Source: Mucilaginibacter saanensis (GTDB taxonomy: Bacteria; Bacteroidota; Bacteroidia; Sphingobacteriales; Sphingobacteriaceae). From it: DNA of 64,000 bases. The stretch spans positions 1 to 64,000 of the forward strand of contig NZ_JACHBZ010000006.1 in assembly GCF_014200575.1 (NCBI RefSeq), written 5' to 3'. Made by a program: the position numbers and the translations under genes. Below are positions 55,492 through 63,955 of the stretch, piece after piece; position 1 is the stretch's first letter; the number at the start of each line of letters is the position of its first letter. Under the pieces are notes generated by a model that searched no databases, was not told the DNA's origin, and saw nothing but the letters and a program-made list of their open reading frames with translations.

Positions 55492-56118
55492 CTACCTTTT
55501 GGTAAAGGCAATTTTAACACCCATTAGAACAAATGCTATCGCCGAAAACTTATTAAGCCAGATGCCAAATGACTGCTTTTGCTTGAGCTTAACCGAAAAT
55601 GCTCCGGCAAACAGGGTTAACAACATAAACCATAATAACCCGGTAATGGCGTAAGTAACCCCGAGCAAAATAAACGGCAATGCATTATGTATATAAGCGG
55701 GCTGTATAAACTGCGGAAAAAAGGCAAGAAAGAATATGGCGACCTTAGGGTTAAGCGTATTGGTAACCACGGCCGAGAGGTAGGTCTTTTTGATGGGTTC
55801 TAACTCCATAACCTTGTTTTCCTTAACAATAGTTTCTGTTGAAAAGAATTTGGTAACGCCCAGATAAATTAGGTAAGCGGCTCCCAGATACTTAACCAAA
55901 TTAAATACCATGGCCGATTGTGCCAGGATCAATGAAAGACCGAATGCAGCCAGTGTAGTATGCACAAGCACCCCGGTAGTAATGCCCAACGTGGCATAAA
56001 TCCCTGATTTTTTCCCCTGCGCAATAGATTTATTTAAAATAAAGATGGTATCAATTCCCGGCGAGATGATGAACAGGAAAGAAGCGATCAGGAAAGTAGT
56101 GAAATTGATAATACCCAT
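55492..56118 (-). CDS. LysE-family amino-acid/metabolite exporter
   Basis: A 208-residue RhtB/LysE transporter with about six spans. The N-terminal FIISPGIDTIFILNKSIAQG fits the family motif, and the length is typical. Such proteins export amino acids or homoserine-lactone-like compounds; the substrate is unknown here. It is read toward the glycerate kinase gene, with stops 11 bp apart. The cyclase gene is 15 bp upstream, so co-transcription is likely. Confidence 0.93.
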   Translation of the reverse strand: MGIINFTTFLIASFLFIISPGIDTIFILNKSIAQGKKSGIYATLGITTGVLVHTTLAAFGLSLILAQSAMVFNLVKYLGAAYLIYLGVTKFFSTETIVKENKVMELEPIKKTYLSAVVTNTLNPKVAIFFLAFFPQFIQPAYIHNALPFILLGVTYAITGLLWFMLLTLFAGAFSVKLKQKQSFGIWLNKFSAIAFVLMGVKIAFTKR

Positions 56119-56133
56119 ATTTGCTGCTTTTAA

Positions 56134-57015
56134 TTAAATAAAACTGGCGTATGCCCTTACCGGAAAAGTACCCGCACCCTTAAATTTAGGCGGAACGGCG
56201 TTAAAACGGTACCCGCTCTCCGGTAATTTATCCAGGTTGCACAGATGTTCTACAATCAGTATTTCGGCGCCGAGTAAAATGGTATGCACTGGGCGGCTTT
56301 TGCCGGTGGTGTTATCAATGTTATGGCTGTCAATCCCCACCAGTTTTACGTTACAGGCTTTTAAATATTCGGCGGCATCAGCAGTAAGATAGGGGTGGCC
56401 CTCAAAATACCGGGGCGTGTTCCAGTGCCTGGCCCAGCCGGTATATACCAATACGGCGCGGTTCCTGATCTCCTTGCCTTCAAAATAGGTCTTATCTATG
56501 GCTGTAGTGTTCTCCGCGTTGATGGTGATGGCCTCCTGATCGGCAAAACGTTCCAGCTTCATTTCTGACAGGTCCTTACCATGCTGAAAACGGTGAAAGG
56601 GGCAGTCGATATAAGTGCCGGTATTGGTCACCATTTCTATTTTACCTATCTGGAACTCGGTGCCAGGCTCGTAGTTGGTTTTTGACTGTTCACGACTCAA
56701 AAAATCGCAGATAATGGGCGATGGCAGGCCTTTGTAAGTTACCAGGCCATCAAAAATAACATGGCTAAGGTCAATATATTTATCATCAGCAATGGCGTTA
56801 AATGGTGTATGCTTGTGCGGCGCTGTAACGTAATATTTATTCAATATATCAACCTTACCCACCATTAATAGCTGCATATCATGTACAATATAGTCGGCGA
56901 GTTGCTGGTCGGTAATGGTATCGCTGGCAATATCAAGCCTGAAATCCTGGCCCTGGATGCCGCCGCCGTTGGTAAAAGTAATATCGAAATCAAAAACCAC
57001 CCTTTTATCGTTCAT
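56134..57015 (-). CDS. Cyclase-family (kynurenine formamidase-like) protein with altered metal site
   Basis: A 293-residue protein. Residues about 80-290 match the cyclase/KynB fold (YIDLSHVIFDGLVTYKG ... VGIDSHNID ... HTILLGAEILIVEHLCNLD). In the signature HxGTHxDxPxH it reads N131-T-G-T-Y135-I-D137-C-P-F-H141, so two of the usual metal-binding His are Asn and Tyr. The later His (PVHTI) and Glu (VEHL) are kept. Residues 1 to about 78 are an extra N-terminal region. It ends 15 bp before the LysE-type gene and begins 2 bp after the MFS gene, so it is clearly in one operon. Confidence 0.88.
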   Translation of the reverse strand: MNDKRVVFDFDITFTNGGGIQGQDFRLDIASDTITDQQLADYIVHDMQLLMVGKVDILNKYYVTAPHKHTPFNAIADDKYIDLSHVIFDGLVTYKGLPSPIICDFLSREQSKTNYEPGTEFQIGKIEMVTNTGTYIDCPFHRFQHGKDLSEMKLERFADQEAITINAENTTAIDKTYFEGKEIRNRAVLVYTGWARHWNTPRYFEGHPYLTADAAEYLKACNVKLVGIDSHNIDNTTGKSRPVHTILLGAEILIVEHLCNLDKLPESGYRFNAVPPKFKGAGTFPVRAYASFI

Positions 57016-57017
57016 GA

Positions 57018-58397
57018 TTAATTAGTTGTTTTAAGGTATTTACGAATTAACACAATAATACACAATAATCCCGCAGCCGAAAGGATAGCGCTTACCGTTA
57101 TAGCATGTACAACAGCTGTGGCGCCGCCGTTGGCCATGGCGCCAAATATGGCAACGCCCATAGCTCCGGCGGCCTGCCGCGTGGTATTTAAAACGGCAGA
57201 TGCCGTACCCGAACGCGTTTTGGTTACACTGGCCAATATACCAGTGGTCATAGCCGGTACAGCAAGCCCCATGCCCATAGGTATGGTAATAAAGGGTACA
57301 AATAACTGCCAGTACGGCGTGTTTGCATGGGCTATCAGCAAACAGCTAAAGCCAATAGTGCTGATGCATAAACCCACCAGGATGGGCACGCGCGTACCGT
57401 ATTTAGCCATAAGTTTGCCGCTGATGAGGTTTGATATAATGAAACCGGCAGTTAGCGGTAAAAAGGCCAACCCCGCTGTGAGCGAGGAATAATGAAGCAC
57501 ATTTTGCAGGTAAAGGCTCAAAACAAATACGGTACCGTAATAGGTGCCGTTTAGCATAATGCCCAATAATACCAGCACATTAAACGTGGCTGATTTAAAC
57601 AGATCAAGAGGCAGTATGGGCGATATAGCCTTTTTCTCAATCCGCAGAAATACCAGGAGCATAACTGCGCTAAAAATAAGGCCCCCATATATCAGCGGGT
57701 TATTAAAGCCCAAATGGTGCAGCTCAATAATGGCAGCAATGAGCGCGGTAAGTGCCAGCATCCAGGTTAGCTGCCCCGGAATATCAAATCCTTTATCGGG
57801 ATGTTTCTCGCTCTCCTTTAGTTTGATACTTAATAATATGCCGATAAGGCAAAGCGGAATATTTACAAAAAATATCATTCGCCAGTTGCTGATATGCATC
57901 AGCAGGCCGCCCAGGATAGGCCCTGCCGCTATTGAAACGCCGCCTGCGGCTGTCCATAAGGCTACAGCGCGGCTACGCTGAGTTTTATCATGCGCAAAGC
58001 TTTGGTTTAAAATGGAGAGCGAACTTGGTATCATGGCGGCTGCACCTATGCCTTGCAATACCCGGAAAGCGATCAGGCTAAACGGATTCCATGAAAAGCC
58101 GCAACCGGCAGATGCAATACCAAATACCAGCAATCCGAATTGAAATAGCCGTTTTGAACCCAACAGATCGCTCATCCCGCCTGCTGATAGCATTAAAACT
58201 GCAAATGCAATGGTATAAGCGTCAACAATCCATTGCAGTTCGCTGATATCGGCAGTAAACGATTTGGATATTTGGGGTAAGGCAATATTTACAATAGATA
58301 CATCAAGCTGCGATACTACAAAGGCCAGACTGGTTGTACCAACTATGAAAATAAAGGGGAGCTTAACAACGGGTGCATGTTTGGTATGCTTTTCCAT
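57018..58397 (-). CDS. DHA2-type MFS drug or metabolite transporter
   Basis: About 459 residues with 14 predicted spans (start MEKHTKHAP at 58397; an ATG 13 codons upstream is possible). The DHA2 pattern is seen in QLDVSIVNIALPQISKSF, LSAGGMSDLLGSKRLFQ (motif A) and FRVLQGIGAAAMIPSSLSIL (motif B-like), with GPILGGLL as motif C. Proton-driven efflux is expected. First gene of the three-gene minus-strand operon with the cyclase and LysE-type genes, suggesting export or detoxification of a shared compound. Confidence 0.93.
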   Translation of the reverse strand: MEKHTKHAPVVKLPFIFIVGTTSLAFVVSQLDVSIVNIALPQISKSFTADISELQWIVDAYTIAFAVLMLSAGGMSDLLGSKRLFQFGLLVFGIASAGCGFSWNPFSLIAFRVLQGIGAAAMIPSSLSILNQSFAHDKTQRSRAVALWTAAGGVSIAAGPILGGLLMHISNWRMIFFVNIPLCLIGILLSIKLKESEKHPDKGFDIPGQLTWMLALTALIAAIIELHHLGFNNPLIYGGLIFSAVMLLVFLRIEKKAISPILPLDLFKSATFNVLVLLGIMLNGTYYGTVFVLSLYLQNVLHYSSLTAGLAFLPLTAGFIISNLISGKLMAKYGTRVPILVGLCISTIGFSCLLIAHANTPYWQLFVPFITIPMGMGLAVPAMTTGILASVTKTRSGTASAVLNTTRQAAGAMGVAIFGAMANGGATAVVHAITVSAILSAAGLLCIIVLIRKYLKTTN

Positions 58398-58618
58398 GTG
58401 GCCAAAAGTATCATTATCTGGTTTAACAAATGTCAATATAATCTAACAAGGCCAAAATGAATAGTGCTCCTGGTGCGTTATTAAAAGCAATTATCGACCA
58501 CATGATATTTAATTAATATGATAATATATTGAATAAAATGGATGGGACTATTGTTTTCATATTATTATTAATTTTGGTGTACCAATTATAAAAATTTACT
58601 GTTTTAAAAAATGCTGAG

Positions 58619-58894
58619 ATGATAGACAGTACGATTCTCCTGAGAATAGAAAATAAGCTATTTTATTATCCCGGATTTTGTGAAGGGGTTGTTGAAGTTG
58701 CCGATCATTACTATTGTGATAGTGTTGAGCAGTTTGAAAAAGCCTGGGTTGATATTAAGCGTTTCCTTAAATACTACCGGTATACCACCACATTTGTTTC
58801 TACCGAAGGGTTGTGCATGGGAGCTGTTTCCCCTTTTAGTACAGAGGAGGATTTTGAATTGGCAAAGTATATCATTATCAGTTTTTTTGAGTAA
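58619..58894 (+). CDS. Small hypothetical protein
   Basis: A 91-residue soluble protein with no family I recognise. It looks alpha/beta: FVSTEGLCMGAVSPFSTEEDF and LAKYIIISFF are conserved-looking features, and the aromatic content is high. No signal peptide is present. It stands alone downstream of a very AT-rich 180-bp region and 139 bp upstream of the phosphatase gene. Codon use is compatible with coding. Confidence 0.6.
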   Translation: MIDSTILLRIENKLFYYPGFCEGVVEVADHYYCDSVEQFEKAWVDIKRFLKYYRYTTTFVSTEGLCMGAVSPFSTEEDFELAKYIIISFFE

Positions 58895-59033
58895 GAATCA
58901 GGGCGTGCCACGTAAGCTGATAACATTTTGAGTTTACAATTATTTAAACATTTCTTAGCCCGTTTAAATCATCGTGTTTAATATATTAGGCGCTGCTAAA
59001 TAGCAAGATATAACAGCTTGTTAAGCCCGGTAT

Positions 59034-60008
59034 ATGAAACGTAGAGATTTTGTAAAAAACGCAACGCTTACCGTTTTGGGAGCGTCATTAATTGGCCCCT
59101 TAGAGGCGCTTGCAGAAAATAAAGTAACGCATTTAGAGAGTGATGATGTATCGCCACGTGCGGCGCTGGCAGATGACTTTCAATTACATTTTTTGGCCGT
59201 AGGCGATTGGGGCCGTAACGGTGAGTATGACCAAGCAGAGGTAGCTAAACAAATGGGGCAGTGGGCTACCACTCATCCCAATGATTTTGTTATCTCGGTA
59301 GGGGATAATTTTTATCCCAAAGGGATCATCAGCGAGATGGATCCGCAGATACATTACTCCTTTGAAAATATTTATACTGCCCACTCCCTGCAATGCGACT
59401 GGTATGCCATTTTGGGCAATCATGATTACCTGACCGATCCGGATGCGCAAATACGGTACAGCAAGGTAAGCCGCCGGTGGAACATGCCCGCCCGTTATTA
59501 TACCAAGGAGGTTGCTTTGGGTAAAGATAAAGGCAAGGCCCTTTTGATCATGATTGATACCGACCCAATGCTTCACGACAACCTGAAGGATCAGGTTGCG
59601 GTACAAATGGAATGGATAAATAAAACACTGCGGGAAGCATCGGCCGATGTAAAGTGGAAAATAGTGGTTGGTCATCATCCATACTATACAGTGGGGCCGC
59701 GCATTAATAACTATGACACCCTCACAGCCAGAAAAATGCTTGCGAAGGTTTTTGAAGAGCATAAGGTGGATATTTACCTGTCGGGCCATGACCATTCCTT
59801 ACAGCATCTTAAACCCGAAGGTTTTACACACCAGTTTATTTCGGGCGCAGGTTCAGAACTTACCCCTGTAACAACAGGCATCGCATATAGCCGTTTCCAG
59901 GCTTCGGAACATGGGTTTATGTATTTTTCTGTAAATGCCAACAAACTAAATGTAAAAGCCATAAACCAGGTAGGAAAAGTAATTTACGAAACCGAGCTCA
60001 CGAAATAG
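59034..60008 (+). CDS. Purple-acid-phosphatase-like metallophosphoesterase, Tat-exported
   Basis: A 324-residue calcineurin-fold phosphatase. The N-terminus KRRDFVKNATLTVLGASLIG has the twin arginine and hydrophobic stretch of a Tat signal, so it is likely exported folded. Metal-site motifs are all present: GDWGRNGEYDQ, SVGDNFYPKG, LGNHDYL, VVGHHPYYT and GHDHSLQHL, matching the tartrate-resistant acid-phosphatase group. It probably liberates phosphate from organic esters in the periplasm. A single gene followed by intergenic repeats. Confidence 0.94.
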   Translation: MKRRDFVKNATLTVLGASLIGPLEALAENKVTHLESDDVSPRAALADDFQLHFLAVGDWGRNGEYDQAEVAKQMGQWATTHPNDFVISVGDNFYPKGIISEMDPQIHYSFENIYTAHSLQCDWYAILGNHDYLTDPDAQIRYSKVSRRWNMPARYYTKEVALGKDKGKALLIMIDTDPMLHDNLKDQVAVQMEWINKTLREASADVKWKIVVGHHPYYTVGPRINNYDTLTARKMLAKVFEEHKVDIYLSGHDHSLQHLKPEGFTHQFISGAGSELTPVTTGIAYSRFQASEHGFMYFSVNANKLNVKAINQVGKVIYETELTK

Positions 60009-60040
60009 GTTCATAACAATAAACAGAAGCCGAAAAAGAT

Positions 60041-60119
60041 GGGTGTCACCCTGAGCTTGTCGAAGGGTTGAGCGTAGAGGCCACACCACCATGCTTCGAC
60101 AGTGCTTAGCATGACACCC
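60041..60119. repeat. Inverted repeat ending GGGTGTCA/TGACACCC
   Basis: 79 bp with ends GGGTGTCACCCTGAG and CTTAGCATGACACCC and inner words TGTCGAAG and CTTCGACA. It is related to the TGTCATYCYGA family in end sequence but has a different interior. Part of a gene-free region from 60009 to 60347. Confidence 0.6.
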
Positions 60120-60181
60120 GTTTAGGGTGCTATTTAACGGTAGGCCAAATAGGTTTATAGTTCATAGATGGTAAAGGCCGT

Positions 60182-60286
60182 GTGCGATTCCCCTCTTGAG
60201 GGGGGTAAGGGGTGTGTTTCTAACGCCTATAACACACCCCTGCTACCACGCTTCCCAATGCTCCCCCCTCTTAAGAGGGGAGCAAA
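60182..60286. repeat. Composite palindromic repeat (GTGCGATTCCC family), copy 2
   Basis: Three inverted repeats: CCCCTCTTGAGGGG, AGGGGTGTGTT with AACACACCCCT, and CCCCTCTTAAGAGGGG. It has the same GTGCGATTCCC left edge and layout as 1520-1645. Confidence 0.6.
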
Positions 60287-60347
60287 AATCTATAAAAAGG
60301 CGAGTGAATTTTGTCTTTTATCCTTACTCCCAAAGTCCCTTACTCTC

Positions 60348-60734
60348 TTACGGAACCTGGTTGATATGCTGGACCTGGAACCGTAAACCCATGATACCGA
60401 TCATGATCAGGGAGATAAAAAAAACTTCGGTCCAAGTAACGGTTTTGTTGAAAAAGCTTACCTCGGCTATTTTTATTAAAACAAGAGTGGCCGCTGTCCA
60501 TATAGCGTAAGCTGTTGCGGTTGACAGCTGTTTGATTGATAACGAGAAAAAATAAACGTTGCCGACACCAAAAATAATGTAACCAAGCAGCGGGGCCAGT
60601 AGCGGGAAGCTGAAATCAACTTTATAAAAGTTATGCCACGTTAACAGTTTCAGATCGCTCAGCTTAAAAAACTTGACCGAAAATGTCCATGCGGTTTCAA
60701 ATACTGCTGCTATAATGATATATATCCAAGCCAA
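60348..60734 (-). CDS. SMR-type small membrane transporter
   Basis: A 128-residue four-span protein of the small multidrug resistance/DMT superfamily. The essential membrane Glu is E13 (IIAAVFETAWTF), and AYAIWTAATLVLIKIAEV fits the third-span region. It is about 20 residues longer than EmrE because of a larger first loop (about 25-50). SMR proteins pump cations or guanidinium, and some relatives flip lipid-linked sugars. Last gene of the sugar-cluster operon, 12 bp after the hydroxylase-like gene. Confidence 0.9.
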   Translation of the reverse strand: MAWIYIIIAAVFETAWTFSVKFFKLSDLKLLTWHNFYKVDFSFPLLAPLLGYIIFGVGNVYFFSLSIKQLSTATAYAIWTAATLVLIKIAEVSFFNKTVTWTEVFFISLIMIGIMGLRFQVQHINQVP

Positions 60735-60746
60735 GGTTAAATAGGG

Positions 60747-61706
60747 TTATTGCAAAATTTCTTCTTGCTGGTGAGTGGTTGGTATTACTATTTCGCGGGG
60801 TATTTCGTGCCCTCCGGTTTTGGAATCTGAACTGTTTGTTTTCCAAATGGAAGCTAATCGCGAAAGCAGGGCAGGCCTTAAATTATAATAGCGTTTAAAC
60901 CATCCATATTTGAGCAGGCTGTTCTCATTAAACCGTTTAACAGAAAAGGCATGCTGCAAAAAATAATCCTTTGGATATTCATATCCCAATCCCCAGTTTT
61001 CAGGCAGGTTACCCGGTGCATGGCCGGGGTCATAAGCGGTACCAAAGAGGTGATCCCACACGGCAAACTTGGTTGAAAAATTAGCATGAAAAACTTCCAG
61101 GTAATTGGCATGATGCCACAAATGCAGTTCGGGCGAGTTCAAGAGATATTTGAGTTTACCCAACTTTACCTTCACATTGGCGTGTATGAACATACCAAAC
61201 ATGGCATCCAATAAAGCCTTAATGGGTATTACGGCCGGATCAGCACCCAGCAAAATAATAGGTGCAAACTCAATGGTTTGGTTAATAATGATCTCCAATA
61301 TATGTGAGCGTGAGCCGGACAAAAAATCAACCTGTTTACCGGAGTGGTGTGCCTCATGTATTCGCCAAAAAACTTTATTGCTGTGCTGAAACCTGTGGAA
61401 AAGGTAAATATACAGATCATGCGTAACCACGAAAAAAAGCACCTGTACAGCTACCGGCCAATCTTTTACAAATTGAATGGCCGACCAGTTAAAATGGTGC
61501 TGAACAGGTGCTATGAGGTAATCAAATATCAGGATCTTTAAAAAATAGCTTTGAATAAGCGTATACCAAACCAGATCAACCCAAAAGCCTTCCCTAAAAA
61601 AGGCCAGACCCTTGCGGTAGGGCGATATACGTTCCCAGGCAATAATGAATATTACCCAAACAACAAGTATGGTGGTAGTTATGGTAAGCAGCTTATCCTG
61701 TGGCAT
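60747..61706 (-). CDS. Sterol desaturase/fatty acid hydroxylase family protein
   Basis: A 319-residue membrane di-iron protein. The histidine clusters are visible as HRFQH, HEAHHSG and HLWHHANYLEVFH, with four hydrophobic spans before and between. The family hydroxylates or desaturates lipids, carotenoids or alkyl chains with O2. It starts 3 bp after the KdsC-NeuB fusion gene stops, which implies co-translation; whether it acts on a lipid carrier or a sugar-linked acyl chain is unknown. Confidence 0.92.
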   Translation of the reverse strand: MPQDKLLTITTTILVVWVIFIIAWERISPYRKGLAFFREGFWVDLVWYTLIQSYFLKILIFDYLIAPVQHHFNWSAIQFVKDWPVAVQVLFFVVTHDLYIYLFHRFQHSNKVFWRIHEAHHSGKQVDFLSGSRSHILEIIINQTIEFAPIILLGADPAVIPIKALLDAMFGMFIHANVKVKLGKLKYLLNSPELHLWHHANYLEVFHANFSTKFAVWDHLFGTAYDPGHAPGNLPENWGLGYEYPKDYFLQHAFSVKRFNENSLLKYGWFKRYYNLRPALLSRLASIWKTNSSDSKTGGHEIPREIVIPTTHQQEEILQ

Positions 61707-61709
61707 ATT

Positions 61710-63140
61710 TTAAATAACCGGTTTTTCTTTGTATTCGTCGCTGATATTTACGCGTAACCGTTTCATTGGGGCCAGTTCCGATTCGTAAACCTTTTTTTGC
61801 CCGTCGCCGGCTGCAACTTCAATATCGCGGATGTCGCGCACCAGGCGTTGTAAACCTTGTGGTTCAACAGAAGCAGCATGGTCGGATCCCCACATGGCCC
61901 TGTCAAGGGTAAAGTGTCTTTCCACAAAAGTGGCACCCATAGCTACAGCGGCTACGGTAGTTGCCAGGCCGGTTTCATGACCTGAATAACCAACCGGCAT
62001 ATCCGGGTACTTGTTTTCAAGTGTCTGGATCATTTTTAAATTAAGCTCATGCGGAGGGCACGGATAGGCCGAGGTTGAATGGGCAATAAACAAAGGATAA
62101 TGCTCATCAAAAGCATTAATGTACGCCAGCGTGTTTTCAATCTCTTTTATGGTTGACATACCGGTTGACAGCATTAAAGGCTTGCCGGTTTCCAGGACAC
62201 GCTGTATCAGCGCAAAATCAGTTAATGAAGCGGATGCCAGTTTGTACAGTACCATATCAAATTGCTCCATAAAATCGACAGATGGAGCATCCCAGGCAGA
62301 CACAAACCAGTCGATACCCAGTTTTTTGCAATACTGATCAATAGTAGCGTACTCGGCAATGCCGAACTCTGTTTTGCGTTTGTAATCAATATAGCTCATG
62401 CGGCCCCAGGGGGTATCGCGCATTATTTCCCATTGATCTTTAGGTACACAAATTTCGGGTGTGCGTTTCTGGAATTTAACGGCATCAACCTTGGCGGCAA
62501 CGGCCTCATCAATGAGGTTTTTAGCTATCTCCAAAGAGCCGTTATGGTTAATGCCTATCTCGGCAATAATATAGCTTGGATGCCCTTTACCTATTTTACG
62601 GCCATTGTGCAGGGTAATAACCTTGTTTTTTACCGGCGCAGTAGTTTTTGATTCAATAATGAACTCCGCAAACTCGCGGAAACAGCCTTCGCCACCGGCA
62701 GCGGCACATATCATATCGGCCTGTGCTTTAATAAAGGGCAACGCATCGGCAGGGCAGGCGGTTAAGCCGGCCAGTTGCATAATTTCGGCATCATTATAAT
62801 CATCGCCAATGTAGGCAACTTCTTCGGCCCGTAAATTCAGGCGATTGCAGATCTCCGTAAAAACGGCGGGTTTATCCTTTACACCGAGGTGCAGCTCCGT
62901 AATTTGTAGTTTTTGTGCCCTTTGTATTACTGATGGTGAATTTTCGCCGGTGATAATGCCGGTTTCAACGGTGGCAAATTTGCGCAGGCGCTCAACACCC
63001 ATGCCATCGCGCATGTTAAATTTTTTTAAATATTCGCCGTTAATGCCATAATAAACTCCGGCATCGGTTAATACACCATCACAGTCTGTAAGCACCAGTT
63101 TAATGCCGGCTGCTTTTTGTTTTAAAATGTCGTTCATCAT
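61710..63140 (-). CDS. KdsC-type phosphatase fused to NeuB-type nonulosonate synthase
   Basis: A 476-residue fusion. Residues about 10-165 are a C0-type HAD phosphatase like KdsC/KDN-9-phosphatase (D19-C-D21 in VLTDCDGVLTD, TGENS, Lys88 in GVKDKP, GDD at 112-114). Residues about 175-460 are a sialic/legionaminic/KDN synthase barrel (YIIAEIGINHNGS, VKFQKRTPE, LSTGMST, GYSGHETG, ERHFTLDR, GSDHAAS). The usual SAF (antifreeze-like) domain at the end is missing. The combination suggests a route through a 9-phosphate intermediate. The upstream SDR gene ends 10 bp before it. Confidence 0.93.
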   Translation of the reverse strand: MMNDILKQKAAGIKLVLTDCDGVLTDAGVYYGINGEYLKKFNMRDGMGVERLRKFATVETGIITGENSPSVIQRAQKLQITELHLGVKDKPAVFTEICNRLNLRAEEVAYIGDDYNDAEIMQLAGLTACPADALPFIKAQADMICAAAGGEGCFREFAEFIIESKTTAPVKNKVITLHNGRKIGKGHPSYIIAEIGINHNGSLEIAKNLIDEAVAAKVDAVKFQKRTPEICVPKDQWEIMRDTPWGRMSYIDYKRKTEFGIAEYATIDQYCKKLGIDWFVSAWDAPSVDFMEQFDMVLYKLASASLTDFALIQRVLETGKPLMLSTGMSTIKEIENTLAYINAFDEHYPLFIAHSTSAYPCPPHELNLKMIQTLENKYPDMPVGYSGHETGLATTVAAVAMGATFVERHFTLDRAMWGSDHAASVEPQGLQRLVRDIRDIEVAAGDGQKKVYESELAPMKRLRVNISDEYKEKPVI

Positions 63141-63150
63141 TTATGAGGTT

Positions 63151-63954
63151 TTAAATTGCTGTCCATCCGCCGTCAACTATGAGGTTGGCACCGGTCATAT
63201 ATGCCGATGCATCGCTTGCCAGAAATATTAAGGCACCCTGGTAATCATCGGCTTTTGCCATACGGCCCAATAATGTTTTGGCCGTATAATTCTCTATAAA
63301 AAATTCGTTCTGATTATTCTCCACACCACCCGGCGACAGAGTGTTTACCCTTACACCTTTATGCCCCCAGTAGGCTGCTAAAAAGCGGGTAAAGTTTACC
63401 ACCGCACCTTTAGTTACGGGGTAAGCTGCTGATTTGTAGAAGCTCTGCTCGCCCACCTCGTTTTTGTATATGGATTGATCGGGGCCAACCATGCCGTAGG
63501 TAGATGCGATGTTGATGATACTGCCCGAAAATTGATCGGCCATTACGGTTCCAAAAACCTGTGAGCATAAAAATACCCCGGTTACATTTACGTTTAATGA
63601 TCGCTGAAACGCATCCAAAGGGTAGTTTTCAAATGCCGAAAGCTCTTTGGCCAATGCCGGATTTTCAAACATGTCATTAATAGCCGCATTATTAACCAGT
63701 ATATCAATACTCCCGTAGCGGGTTAATATTTTGTCGCGCGCTACCTCAAGGGAATGCTTGTTGGTTACATCAATTTTGAGGCCGCCGTGCTGTTCGCCCA
63801 AGCTTGCAGCAAAGGCTTCCACCTTTTTTTCATCCATATCGGCAGCTACTACGTTGGCACCTGCCAAAGCCAGTGCTTCGCAATGTTTTTTGCCGATTAA
63901 GCCTAATGCACCGGTTACTATCGCGGTCTTGCCTTGTAATGAAAATAATTCCAT
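63151..63954 (-). CDS. Short-chain dehydrogenase/reductase of the sugar cluster
   Basis: A 267-residue classical SDR. The NAD(P) motif is VTGALGLIGKKH, with DVTNKH-type adenine contact and NNAA. The catalytic Ser lies in INIASTYG and Tyr/Lys in YPVTK. The C-terminal SPGGVENNQNEFF and Rossmann fold are complete. Relatives near NeuB genes (PtmA type) act in legionaminic or related sugar synthesis, which is plausible here. The fusion gene follows 10 bp downstream. Confidence 0.94.
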   Translation of the reverse strand: MELFSLQGKTAIVTGALGLIGKKHCEALALAGANVVAADMDEKKVEAFAASLGEQHGGLKIDVTNKHSLEVARDKILTRYGSIDILVNNAAINDMFENPALAKELSAFENYPLDAFQRSLNVNVTGVFLCSQVFGTVMADQFSGSIINIASTYGMVGPDQSIYKNEVGEQSFYKSAAYPVTKGAVVNFTRFLAAYWGHKGVRVNTLSPGGVENNQNEFFIENYTAKTLLGRMAKADDYQGALIFLASDASAYMTGANLIVDGGWTAI

Positions 63955-63955
63955 G

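Noticed and set aside
59184..59795. 203-residue open frame antisense to the phosphatase gene
   Set aside because: It lies wholly inside a gene with complete family motifs, and the antisense translation shows no domain or signal.
60196..60510. 104-residue open frame in the repeat region near the SMR gene
   Set aside because: It reads through palindromic repeats and then antisense to the SMR gene; no protein-like features.
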